Assembly: GCF_018448905.1 (NCBI RefSeq)
Contig: NZ_RCWA01000033.1
Coordinates: forward strand, 1 to 53,301
Source of the DNA: Photorhabdus heterorhabditis
Lineage (GTDB): Bacteria; Pseudomonadota; Gammaproteobacteria; Enterobacterales; Enterobacteriaceae
DNA length: 53,301 bases
Direction of reading: 5' to 3'
Shown: positions 31,061 to 39,005 of the stretch, one piece after another
How positions within the stretch are numbered: the stretch's first letter is position 1
How the letters are laid out: the number at the start of each line of letters is the position of its first letter
Notes under the pieces: generated by a model
What the model was told of the DNA's origin: nothing
The model's input: only the letters and a program-made list of their open reading frames with translations
The model's database searches: none
Made by a program: the position numbers and the translations under genes

Positions 31061-32306
31061 TCCTTACAGTATCATTATTAACTAATCTATTCTTACCAAA
31101 GCTAACTATTGTTTGCCCTTCAGTAACACCATTTTTGATCTCAATATCAGAGCCATTATCTTGGCCGGTGGAGACCTGAATGCGCTGGGCAATTTTTTTA
31201 TCTGGATGGTAAATAAACACATAGCTCTTGTTGTCAATGGAAAACACCATAGATGAAGGTACAGAGAATATTTTCCTATCTTCATCAAGTTTAATGATAA
31301 TATCAACCGATTGACCTCGTTTGAAGTCAAGAGCTTTCTTATCTTCTAATTCAAATCTAACTTTGAAAGTTCCATTATTCACCTCAGATGAAATCAATTT
31401 CACAAGCAAAGGTGTTTTTCCGTTGTTATAGACTAAATTAGCAGATGAGTTGTATGTTATTTTTTTCAAGTAGTATTCGTTGATCTCTGATTCGAAATAA
31501 AAACTTGATAAATCATCAACAATGGCTATTTGATCACCGGGTTTTAACCGTTGACCTAAAATTAAATCTAATGAACTTATATTACCTGCTATAGGTGATT
31601 TTATTGAAAGTTGTTCAAAACCATTTTCAATGATTTCAGAGAGTTTTCTTTGTTTTTCAACAAATTCGTCTATCTCTTTTAATTGCTTTGATATGTCACG
31701 ATCTTTATCATTTTTTAATTTTTTGTAAAATAAATAAACATCATGCCAATAGTCTTTTTTAATCTTTAAATCAGAAATGGTTTCTTTAGAAACATAATTT
31801 TTATTTACCAGGTTATTATATCTTCTTAACTTATCTTCTGTTTCTTTTAACTCTTTGGATGCTTCTAAGAATCTGTTATTGATATCTCTATAATCAGATT
31901 GCAAGTTTATTCTTATATTTATTAAATTATTCAGCTTGTCTGTAACGTCTGCTAACATGGCAGAATTATTCAATGTGAAATTAAAATTAGATAATTTAAC
32001 TATTTCTTCTCCCTTTAAGACATTTTGTGATGGTTTTTTCATTATATCGGTAACGATTCCGCCAATCTCTGTTGAGATCGATACACTTTTATTAGGAACA
32101 ACAACCGCTCTTGTTTTTAAAATATCACTATCTATTTTGCTACTGATACGAAATTTTTTGACCTCATTTCCATTTACGGAAGCTTCTTTAGATGAAATAA
32201 CATAATAAGCAATAAATACGACAAATGAAATAAAAGCGATAAAGAAAATAAGAATTAATAACTTCTCTTTATTATGTGTGCCTTTTTTTCTGATTTCTAT
32301 ATCCAT
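31053..32306 (-). CDS. darC: Darobactin export membrane-fusion protein DarC (HlyD/MacA-like)
   Basis: 417 residues from ATG 32306; a GTG at 32318, overlapping the darB stop as GTGA, is an alternative. One N-terminal membrane anchor (LLILIFFIAFISFVVFIAYYVI, ~17-38 region), lipoyl/barrel-sandwich halves (SISTEIGGIVTDI; LSIKSPIAGNISSL), and a long coiled-coil hairpin of charged heptads between them. This is the periplasmic adaptor that would bridge DarB to an outer-membrane TolC-type channel, which is not encoded here. Confidence 0.92.
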   Translation of the reverse strand: MDIEIRKKGTHNKEKLLILIFFIAFISFVVFIAYYVISSKEASVNGNEVKKFRISSKIDSDILKTRAVVVPNKSVSISTEIGGIVTDIMKKPSQNVLKGEEIVKLSNFNFTLNNSAMLADVTDKLNNLINIRINLQSDYRDINNRFLEASKELKETEDKLRRYNNLVNKNYVSKETISDLKIKKDYWHDVYLFYKKLKNDKDRDISKQLKEIDEFVEKQRKLSEIIENGFEQLSIKSPIAGNISSLDLILGQRLKPGDQIAIVDDLSSFYFESEINEYYLKKITYNSSANLVYNNGKTPLLVKLISSEVNNGTFKVRFELEDKKALDFKRGQSVDIIIKLDEDRKIFSVPSSMVFSIDNKSYVFIYHPDKKIAQRIQVSTGQDNGSDIEIKNGVTEGQTIVSFGKNRLVNNDTVRIE

Positions 32307-32314
32307 GATTAATC

Positions 32315-34684
32315 TCACAAAAATTTAGTAGCAGATAATTTTCTATAATTCATCAGATAGGTAGTGATCATTATAATAACGGTGAATATCATTGTCGCAG
32401 ATAAGGCGAGAGCGCTATATACAAAAGAATCAGTGTAAATCACATTATATTCGCCGAGTAAATAAACCAAAATGGTTCTTCCTGATATATATGCTATGAA
32501 AATTGATGCAATTATAGGAATGACGCTTTTCGATAAAAAATGGATAAGATTTGTATAAATAGAACCCCCAATAGACTCCATTATACTTAATTCCTTTTTC
32601 ATATGGTTGAAATCAGTCATGCTGGTAGTAAAGCAGGCTATAATCAATAATAATATTGAGAAAATAGCGACAGCAGATGATAATTTTATCACTTTTAAAT
32701 AATTATCATAATAAGAACTGAATAAATCACTGGTTAAATTAATGTCATTTTTATCAAAGCCATGTGCTAACAATTCATTAAATACCGCTGAAAGGTTATT
32801 TATGCTATTTAAATTTAGTGAAGCATATTTACTCTGATCCTTTTTTATAAAAATAACTATTGGCTTGAATGGTTCATCTATAGCACCTAAATTAAAATCT
32901 TCTATAATCTGAATAAACCTGATTTGGATTTTTTTACCTTCGATTGTATACCAATAGTAGTTGTTAAAAATATCATCGTACTTGATAATTCCATTTTGTT
33001 TCAAAAACTCTTTTGTAACTAATGCATTAACAACATCCGTATTATCGCTTTGGTATATTCGTTTGTCATTACCCGCTAATATCTTCATTTTCCAAACATC
33101 AGTAAAGTTCTCGTCTGCAATAATGACATTTGAAGATATATAATTATTTATATCTTGTTGACCAGAATAATAAATAGTTATATTGTCTCTTGACATATCA
33201 AATGGTTGCCAGTTACTAAGTGTTATTTTCGAAGTGCTATATTTGCTAGTAAGGTCATAGCTTAATTCATTAATACTTAATTTCTTATTATTGTCATTAT
33301 TAATGGTGATCGATATTGTTTTGGTATTATCATATGGAGTATGTACATCAACAAGATGGATATACTGATTAACTAATCCAGTGACTAAATAGATAGAGAT
33401 GCCAGAAACAAGCAATTGAATAGCTAATGATGATTTCCTAAACCAAGAGGACAAGGTTGACTCATATCTCATATCCATTTTTCGGTTTCTCTGATAAATA
33501 TAGAAGCGTAATGAGAATGAAAAATGTATTGATGAAACAAGAATAAACGCAATAAGAATAGAAAATACCCCGAGATATATTAAATTGTTTATTTCTAAAG
33601 TGTAAAATAGGTTTTTTATATATAGGGATGTATTGAATATGGTTATGATAAGTAATAAGAAAATAAGAGTGGAAAATACCATTCTTACTAACATTGTTGG
33701 TAGCGAATCACAAATAATATTGAAGGTTGATGCACCCAACGCTTTTTTTAATTGATAGATATCCCTTTTTTCTGATGAATCAGCGGAAGTTAAATTATAA
33801 TAATTTGTTAACGCAGCAAATAAAATAAATGCGAAGGCTATATATGAGCTATAGATGACTTCCTTTGATAAACCAATAGCAATTTCATCAGGCAATTTAT
33901 CCTGATAATGAATGTCTTTTAATTTCTTTAATGATAAATGAATAAATTCACTGGCGGTAAATGGCGCACCGGGAAGATTGGATGCTTTTGTTTCAATGAT
34001 ATTTTTGAGAAATGTATCTTTATTAAATATTGTGTTTTTATCAGTAAATTTCACAAAAATATAAGCGTGTGTATCATACCAATTGAATATTTCTTTATTA
34101 TAGTCTTTTATAAGGTTTGGTTTGAATGAAATAATAGCATCCATATTAAGACTAGAGTCATGACGTCTTTCTAAGATATCCTTGATGATATAGGTTTCAT
34201 TATCCAGAGTAATAGATTTTCCTTTGGGATCTTCCAAGCCGAGATATCGGTTGTTGAAATCTTTTGTGATATAAATTTCATTTGCTCCCAGAGTGTTATC
34301 TGCTTTCTTAAAGGGAGATAAGGTATTCAGGAATTCATGGCTCACGGCAAATACCGGAACTTTAGTGATCTTTTTACCTTGTAGTTCAATGGTCGTATTA
34401 AGTTTGAAAATGTAGTCTACATGATTTACTCTTGCATCTTTTCTTAGTTCCTCAATGAGTGGCAGTGGAGATTTTGCCGATCTTACTTTTTCTCCGTTAG
34501 GCAAATTGAATGTGGTTTCTATCCGGTAAAGGTTGCTATTATCCTGGTAATAGTTATCGATTTGAGTATCTGAATAGAAGGCGGTAGAAAGTAAATAAAG
34601 GGCTAAAATTGCTATTGACACCGAGAGTATCGATACCGATATGTTGAAACGCTTCATGGATTTTGAGAGGTTAATAGCGTTCAT
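32315..34684 (-). CDS. darB: Darobactin export permease DarB (FtsX/MacB-type ABC permease)
   Basis: 789 residues. Topology is a duplicated FtsX-type unit: N-terminal helix (~12-35), extracytoplasmic domain, three helices (~275-395), a further helix near 420, second extracytoplasmic domain, then three C-terminal helices (~680-780). LKKALGASTFN and ELSIMESIGGSIYTN are coupling-helix-like segments facing the ATPase. It forms an exporter with DarC and DarD and probably gives self-protection by removing the BamA-targeting product. The ribosome site is weak (AAGGAA is ~17 nt away). An ERIC separates it from darA1. Confidence 0.92.
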   Translation of the reverse strand: MNAINLSKSMKRFNISVSILSVSIAILALYLLSTAFYSDTQIDNYYQDNSNLYRIETTFNLPNGEKVRSAKSPLPLIEELRKDARVNHVDYIFKLNTTIELQGKKITKVPVFAVSHEFLNTLSPFKKADNTLGANEIYITKDFNNRYLGLEDPKGKSITLDNETYIIKDILERRHDSSLNMDAIISFKPNLIKDYNKEIFNWYDTHAYIFVKFTDKNTIFNKDTFLKNIIETKASNLPGAPFTASEFIHLSLKKLKDIHYQDKLPDEIAIGLSKEVIYSSYIAFAFILFAALTNYYNLTSADSSEKRDIYQLKKALGASTFNIICDSLPTMLVRMVFSTLIFLLLIITIFNTSLYIKNLFYTLEINNLIYLGVFSILIAFILVSSIHFSFSLRFYIYQRNRKMDMRYESTLSSWFRKSSLAIQLLVSGISIYLVTGLVNQYIHLVDVHTPYDNTKTISITINNDNNKKLSINELSYDLTSKYSTSKITLSNWQPFDMSRDNITIYYSGQQDINNYISSNVIIADENFTDVWKMKILAGNDKRIYQSDNTDVVNALVTKEFLKQNGIIKYDDIFNNYYWYTIEGKKIQIRFIQIIEDFNLGAIDEPFKPIVIFIKKDQSKYASLNLNSINNLSAVFNELLAHGFDKNDINLTSDLFSSYYDNYLKVIKLSSAVAIFSILLLIIACFTTSMTDFNHMKKELSIMESIGGSIYTNLIHFLSKSVIPIIASIFIAYISGRTILVYLLGEYNVIYTDSFVYSALALSATMIFTVIIMITTYLMNYRKLSATKFL

Positions 34685-34718
34685 TTTGTTGCTAACGTTC
34701 CTTTTCTTGAGATTAAAC

Positions 34719-34823
34719 TATACCTGTTATCTTTCAAGTTGCCTCGTCAGTCACAGAGTTATCTATGCTCCTGGGGATTCGCTCTCTTGCTGTCGCGATC
34801 CATCTTGAAATCTATTGGGTATA
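34719..34823. repeat. ERIC element with internal deletion, inside the dar operon
   Basis: Starts TATACCTGTTATC and ends TTGGGTATA but is only 105 bp: about 22 bp of one arm (after AAGTTGCCTC) is missing. It lies 35 bp upstream of darB, between precursor and exporter genes. Confidence 0.9.
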
Positions 34824-35094
34824 TAGTATTTAGATACCGATATCTTCGTCTCTGTTTCTGAGTATTTCACATAATATGCATGAAGATCCAACTAAAATGT
34901 TTTTTTCTGTCAATATTGATTTTTTATCGTGTTTTTACTCTTTTTAGTTACTGGAATGTATTATATTTTTATGTGGAAATTAGAATGTTTAATAATATTA
35001 GTGGTAAAAGGTAGTAATATTCAAGGGTAAAATTTTAAACGTAAAACACTTATCTATATTGTTCAAATTATCATATTAACATGATGAGATTATT
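34824..35094. other. AT-rich intercistronic stretch between darB and darA1
   Basis: Together with the ERIC and the stem-loop at 35095-35129 this makes a 480-bp gap between precursor and exporter genes. No reading frame is supported. It contains T-runs near 34899-34925 that, on the minus strand, are A-runs, so no terminator in the operon direction is evident here. Confidence 0.5.
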
Positions 35095-35129
35095 TAGGGT
35101 AATCCTAATGAATTCATAGGGTTACCCTA
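35095..35129 (-). other. Intercistronic stem-loop just after darA1
   Basis: TAGGGTAA (35095-35102) pairs with TTACCCTA (35122-35129), and the interior CCTA-TGAATTCA-TAGG can extend the stem. It starts 36 bp past the darA1 stop on the minus strand. There is no T-run after it in the operon direction, so it looks more like an mRNA 3'-end stabiliser or processing/attenuation site than a classic terminator. Confidence 0.6.
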
Positions 35130-35164
35130 TGGTTAAGGTTTAATAAATGTCTTAATTTGAAGAA

Positions 35165-35341
35165 TTAAATTTCCTGAAAGCTTTTCGACCAATTCCAGGC
35201 AGTGATTTCAGGAATTTTTGGTTTGCTGCTTAATTCATTCAGCGCTTTCTCAGTAATTGAAAGTTCGGTTTCTTTGAATGATGCAGCGAGGGAATTTAAT
35301 GCTTCTTGAGTTTTGCAAGTTTCAACTAAGATATTTTGCAT
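35165..35341 (-). CDS. darA: Darobactin precursor peptide DarA, copy 1 (core WNWSKSF, darobactin A)
   Basis: 58 residues from ATG 35341 (GGAG 8-9 nt upstream; an ATG four codons earlier overlaps that site). Leader MQNILVETCKTQ ... IPEITA, core W49-N-W-S-K-S-F55, tail QEI. The core is identical to darobactin A, the heptapeptide antibiotic that binds the lateral gate of BamA in Gram-negative outer membranes. Residues W49, W51 and K53 are those cross-linked by DarE. It shares with copy 2 the segments MQNI, ETCK, SLxxSFKxTELSITEKAL, IPEI and AWNW. Confidence 0.96.
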   Translation of the reverse strand: MQNILVETCKTQEALNSLAASFKETELSITEKALNELSSKPKIPEITAWNWSKSFQEI

Positions 35342-35458
35342 GATAATCTCCATTTTGTTTTACAGATGGTTAATGAGATAACTTCCTATTTCCTTCGGAT
35401 AAAAACATGGTCAGGAAATTCTTACTTCCATATGGAAAATGCTGATATCAACGTCCAA

Positions 35459-35487
35459 TTACTAATACTATGTTGAATAATTGTCAA
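35459..35487 (-). promoter_or_regulatory. Promoter of darA copy 1
   Basis: On the minus strand TTGACA (-35, 35482-35487) is followed after 17 bp by TAGTAA (-10, 35459-35464). The -35 is a perfect consensus. The sequence around it is conserved in front of copy 2. It predicts a 5' untranslated leader of ~110 nt. Confidence 0.65.
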
Positions 35488-35593
35488 TGTGTTTTTCTGT
35501 TTTTTATGACTCAATCTAGAAGATAAAAATTAATTCTTTTAGATATGTCAAGTTATTACTTTGCGATTAAAGATTAATAACATCCCTTTTTAT

Positions 35594-35767
35594 TTAGATA
35601 GGGAATCTTTTTGTCCAGTTCCAGGCATTAATTTCAGGGATCTCGGTATTATTGGCTAATTCGTCCAATGCCTTTTCCGTAATTGATAGTTCTGTCCCTT
35701 TGAATGATGTGACAAGGGAATTTAGTAACTCTTGATCTTTACAGGTTTCAATAGGAATGTTTTGCAT
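35594..35767 (-). CDS. darA: Darobactin-family precursor peptide DarA, copy 2 (core WNWTKRF)
   Basis: 57 residues from ATG 35767 with CGGAGA 7 nt upstream; short enough to be missed by length-filtered gene calling. Leader MQNIPIETCKDQ ... IPEINA, core W49-N-W-T-K-R-F55, tail PI. The three cross-linked positions (W49, W51, K53) are kept; Thr and Arg replace Ser at core positions 4 and 6. This is the core I know as darobactin B. About 60-65% identical to copy 1 by eye, offset by 426 bp: a tandem duplication that has diverged. First gene of the dar operon on the minus strand. Confidence 0.94.
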   Translation of the reverse strand: MQNIPIETCKDQELLNSLVTSFKGTELSITEKALDELANNTEIPEINAWNWTKRFPI

Positions 35768-35892
35768 GATATTCTCCGCTCACATTTTCAGATGATTAGT
35801 TAAGTTATTGATTATTACCTTTAAATACAAATGTATTATCAGGATGTCTCTTGTTCTATATCCATATGAAAAATGCTGATATCAGCATTTAA

Positions 35893-35921
35893 TTAATAGT
35901 ACTATGTTAAAGAATTGTCAA
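35893..35921 (-). promoter_or_regulatory. Promoter of darA copy 2 (dar operon)
   Basis: Minus strand TTGACA (35916-35921), 17-bp spacer, TATTAA (35893-35898). Both boxes are near consensus. The flanking ACATTGACAATT ... AACATAGTA is shared with the copy 1 promoter, so the duplicated unit included promoter and gene. Confidence 0.72.
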
Positions 35922-35979
35922 TGTGTTTTGTTGTCTTTTATGACATCGCTTAAGAAGTAAAAATCTGGATTTTTGTATG

Positions 35980-36106
35980 TATACCCAATAGATTTCAAAT
36001 TGCAGCGCGGCGGCAAGAGAACGCATCCCCAGGAGCATAGATAACTCTGTGACTGGGGTAAGTGAACGCAGCCAACAAAGCAGCAACTTGAAAGATGAAG
36101 GGTATA
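35980..36106. repeat. ERIC element, 127 bp
   Basis: Complete copy from TATACCCAATAG to AAGGGTATA, between the dar promoter and the pykA terminator. The remaining DNA to pykA (36107-36330) is AT-rich with no supported gene. Confidence 0.92.
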
Positions 36107-36330
36107 TCAGATAAGTATCGTCTTGTAGGATTTAATTTTATAAGTCATGAGAATTGATTTAAGCCGTTATTATTACTGTTATTTAAGGTAAATGTATTTA
36201 GCCTGAATTTAATATCATGTTTTATAATATAAAATTAAAATATTTCTACAGTAAAATATTAGCAGAGATCAAAATTATTGGATTATGATCATTAAATTAC
36301 CGATTAAATTTCTGGTCGATATCAATATAA

Positions 36331-36365
36331 AATTAAGGCGCGCAGTTCGGGTGCGCCCCTTAATT
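36331..36365 (-). terminator. Terminator of pykA
   Basis: AATTAAGG-C-GC (36331-36341) pairs with GC-x-CC-CCTTAATT (to 36365). On the minus strand the stem ends in TTAATTTTATAT, a plausible T-rich tail, 14 bp after the pykA stop. Confidence 0.75.
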
Positions 36366-36379
36366 TCCGTAGTAATGTT

Positions 36380-37822
36380 TTATTCCACTTCAAGAATACG
36401 GCAGGTGTTAGTGCTGCCAATTGTCCCCATTTGGTCGCCTTGAGTAACCAGAACAAGGTCGCCGGAAATCAGATAACCTTTATCACGCAGACGGTTAACG
36501 GCCTCATTAGCGGCTGTTATGCCGTCAGTATGACTGCTGCAATAAACGGGTGTAACGCCACGGTAAAGCGCCGTTTGATTCAACGTTTTTTCATGACGCG
36601 ACATAGAGAAAATGTGCAAACCAGAACTGATGCGGGACATCATCCGAGTGGTGCGACCTGATTCGGTCATTGCGATAATTGCCTTCACACCTCTTAGATG
36701 GTTTGCTGCATACATGGTAGACATGGCAATGGCTTCTTCGGTGCTTTCGAAAATAGTGTCTAACCGATGTTTGGATACATTGAGTCCCGGCATTTTTTCT
36801 GCCCCCAAACAGACCTGAGCCATGGCAGCAACCGTTTCAGCCGGGTATTGTCCTGCGGCTGTCTCAGCGGAAAGCATCACTGCGTCAGTACCGTCAAGCA
36901 CTGCGTTCGCTACATCCATAACTTCTGCACGGGTAGGCATTGGATTGGTAATCATGGATTCCATCATCTGGGTAGCGGTAATGACGACGCGATTCAATTG
37001 GCGGGCACGACGGATCAATTTTTTCTGAACACCGACCAGTTCTGGATCACCGATTTCTACGCCGAGATCACCACGGGCAACCATTACAACATCGGAAGCC
37101 AGAATAATTTCGTCAATGATTTCATCACTACTGACGGCTTCTGCACGTTCAACTTTTGCCACGATTTGCGTTTCGCAGCCGGCATCCCGCGCCAGACGGC
37201 GGGCATAATTGAGATCTTCGCCAGTGCGAGGGAAAGAGACGGCGAGGTAATCAACGCCAATTTTGGCGGCGGTGATAATGTCTTCTTTATCCTTTTCGGT
37301 CAGAGCTTCAGCGGATAAGCCTCCACCGAGTTTGTTGATTCCTTTATTGTTAGACAGCGGGCCGCCAACAGTGACTTCCGTGAATACTTTCATGCCCTGA
37401 ACTTCTAATACTTTCAGTTGAACACGTCCATCATCCAGCAGCAGAATATCACCCGGTACAACATCAGCGGGTAATCCCTTGTAATCGATACCGACTTTCT
37501 CTTTATTGCCTTCGCCTTTGTTAAGGTTGGCATCAAGTAGAAATTTATCTCCGACATTCAGGAAAATTTTGCCCTCTTTAAACGTTGATACGCGGATTTT
37601 AGGTCCCTGAAGATCGCCAAGAATAGCGACATGGCGGCCCAGGCGGGCTGCTATTTCGCGGACTTTATTGGCACGTTGGAGGTGATCTTCTGCCGTGCCG
37701 TGGGAAAAGTTGAGGCGGACTACGTTTGCACCAGCAATAATAATTTTTTCAAGGTTATTATCGCGGTCGGTAGCCGGACCAAGGGTAGTAACAATCTTCG
37801 TTCTTCTGAGCCGTCTGGACAT
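36380..37822 (-). CDS. pykA: Pyruvate kinase II
   Basis: 480 residues, the E. coli PykA length. Final step of glycolysis: phosphoenolpyruvate to pyruvate with ATP formation, AMP-activated in this isozyme. N-terminus [19 protein letters not shown], and the family active-site motif with [12 protein letters not shown] plus [14 protein letters not shown] ribosome site lies 8 nt upstream of the ATG. An ERIC sits 31 bp upstream of the start codon, so it either carries or is flanked by the promoter. Separated from lpxM by the dar insertion and from hexR by a secretion/effector island. Confidence 0.97.
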   Translation of the reverse strand: MSRRLRRTKIVTTLGPATDRDNNLEKIIIAGANVVRLNFSHGTAEDHLQRANKVREIAARLGRHVAILGDLQGPKIRVSTFKEGKIFLNVGDKFLLDANLNKGEGNKEKVGIDYKGLPADVVPGDILLLDDGRVQLKVLEVQGMKVFTEVTVGGPLSNNKGINKLGGGLSAEALTEKDKEDIITAAKIGVDYLAVSFPRTGEDLNYARRLARDAGCETQIVAKVERAEAVSSDEIIDEIILASDVVMVARGDLGVEIGDPELVGVQKKLIRRARQLNRVVITATQMMESMITNPMPTRAEVMDVANAVLDGTDAVMLSAETAAGQYPAETVAAMAQVCLGAEKMPGLNVSKHRLDTIFESTEEAIAMSTMYAANHLRGVKAIIAMTESGRTTRMMSRISSGLHIFSMSRHEKTLNQTALYRGVTPVYCSSHTDGITAANEAVNRLRDKGYLISGDLVLVTQGDQMGTIGSTNTCRILEVE

Positions 37823-37852
37823 GTATTACTCCGTTGACCTGTGAGTATTGGT

Positions 37853-37975
37853 TATACCCGTTATCTTTCAAGTTGCTTCTTTATTGGCTGTACTCACCCC
37901 GGTCACAGAGTTATCTCTGCTCCCAGGAATTCGCTCCCTTGCCGTCGCGATCCATCTTGAAATCCATTGGGTATA
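37853..37975. repeat. ERIC element (123 bp) in the pykA upstream region
   Basis: TATACCCGTT to TTGGGTATA with a 4-bp deletion in one arm. It is 31 bp from the pykA start codon, so it may be within the 5' untranslated mRNA. Confidence 0.9.
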
Positions 37976-38366
37976 GATAAAAATAATCAATAATCTATTA
38001 ATTATCCTATAAAACGAGTAAGAAAACCTCTTCGGCAATCCAACTATCAAGGCTGGTTACAGATTACATTTTTAAAATTACCGTTAGTATATGCTATCAG
38101 TCTAACAATTTAATAAATAGTGAACAAAAACACAGCATTATTCTAGAAGTTATTTATCTAGTATACGTGCCATTTGTTCATCTGTTTATTTTGTTCCTAT
38201 TTATATAATGGCTTAAATATTTGTATATATTAGCATTTTTATGCTAAATGGCGCAGTGTGGAAGGTAGTAAGGCTTCCTATGGCATACTGATCGGGGATA
38301 ACCGATGATGTTTGATCGGTATTTTTGGATGAATGTCGTCACCAAGAAGAAGGGGCAGTGATATTG
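37976..38366. other. Gene-free AT-rich stretch before the effector island
   Basis: About 390 bp with no supported frame. From ~38285 onward it resembles the sequence preceding the intact effector gene at 39006 (TTTTTGGATGAATGTCG against TTTCTGGGTGTAGTCG), and GATCGGGGATAACCG at ~38297 resembles the 3' half of a type I-E CRISPR repeat. Confidence 0.5.
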
Positions 38367-38480
38367 ATGAGTAAATTAGGTCCGTTGGATTGCATTAACG
38401 GTGCGAACATTCTGAAACACAGGATAGAGTTCCAGTTGGTGGATGAGCGTGCTGGCTTAAAGAAAACTCAAATAACTTGA
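38367..38480 (+). pseudogene. Truncated N-terminal copy of the downstream effector-like gene
   Basis: Reads MSKLGPLDCINGANILKHRI EFQLVDE, nearly the same as the N-terminus of the gene at 39006, then runs into unrelated AGLKKTQIT and stops. Homology ends at about 38447. The stop codon lies in AATAACTTGA, the first bases of the leader-like unit described next, so that unit interrupts or replaced the rest of the gene. Confidence 0.85.
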
Positions 38481-38689
38481 CAATGAGTAGCTGCCTAAGC
38501 TAATTCATTATTCATAATAAATGATGGATAATATTTTACTCTGTCATGTCACCGGGTAAACCTTAATTCAGTCTATCCTACATAGTATTCAGTCATATGT
38601 TCTCTGTACCTACGGAGATGAACCATAAATGAAGTGATAGTTCAATTTATTTCAACCACTGTTCCCTGTGCTCACGGGGATGAGAACGG
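38470..38689 (+). CRISPR. Relic type I-E CRISPR unit A: leader-like DNA plus two degenerate repeats
   Basis: Repeats at 38597-38625 (TGTTCTCTGTACCTACGGAG, then ATGAACC) and 38659-38689 (CTGTTCCCTGTGCTCACGGG, then GATGAGAACGG), 62 nt apart, with one 33-nt spacer-length interval. Their form follows the 29-nt type I-E repeat, with palindromic GTxxxTAC-type arms and GATGAACCG end. The ~120 nt in front start AATAACTTGACAA and align with unit B. Confidence 0.6.
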
Positions 38690-38745
38690 AATTAACCTCA
38701 GGGTCGAGTGAATATCAGTAGCAATGCTATTGGTGACTGGAAAAT

Positions 38746-38957
38746 AAAATAACTTGATAAGGGTTATCTGCCAACTCTATCTAAATATGAACAATGGATT
38801 ATCGCTTTGTTATGTCAGCGGGTAAGTCCTGATGTTTTCTATCCTAATAATCCTAAGTACCTGTTCTTCGTATCTACGGAGATGAACCGAGAATAACAGC
38901 GTGGTTATTCGATTGGCTGTCATCATTATTTTCCTGTGTTTACGGGAATGAGAACCG
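38746..38957 (+). CRISPR. Relic type I-E CRISPR unit B: leader-like DNA plus two degenerate repeats
   Basis: Repeats at 38861-38889 (CTGTTCTTCGTATCTACGGA, then GATGAACCG) and 38927-38957 (TTTTCCTGTGTTTACGGGAA, then TGAGAACCG), with 37 nt between. The upstream part starts AATAACTTGATAA and shares GTTATGTCAGCGGGTAA and TCTATCCTA with unit A. Second repeats of both units carry the same GA insertion before ACCG, so the units are duplicates of one another. Confidence 0.6.
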
Positions 38958-39005
38958 CTTGTGTTTCTGGGTGTAGTCGCAATTAAAGAAAGAGGCGTGA
39001 TATTG

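Noticed and set aside
36767-37318. 183-codon plus-strand frame opposite pykA
   Set aside because: Shadow of the pykA coding strand; pykA is full-length and certain.
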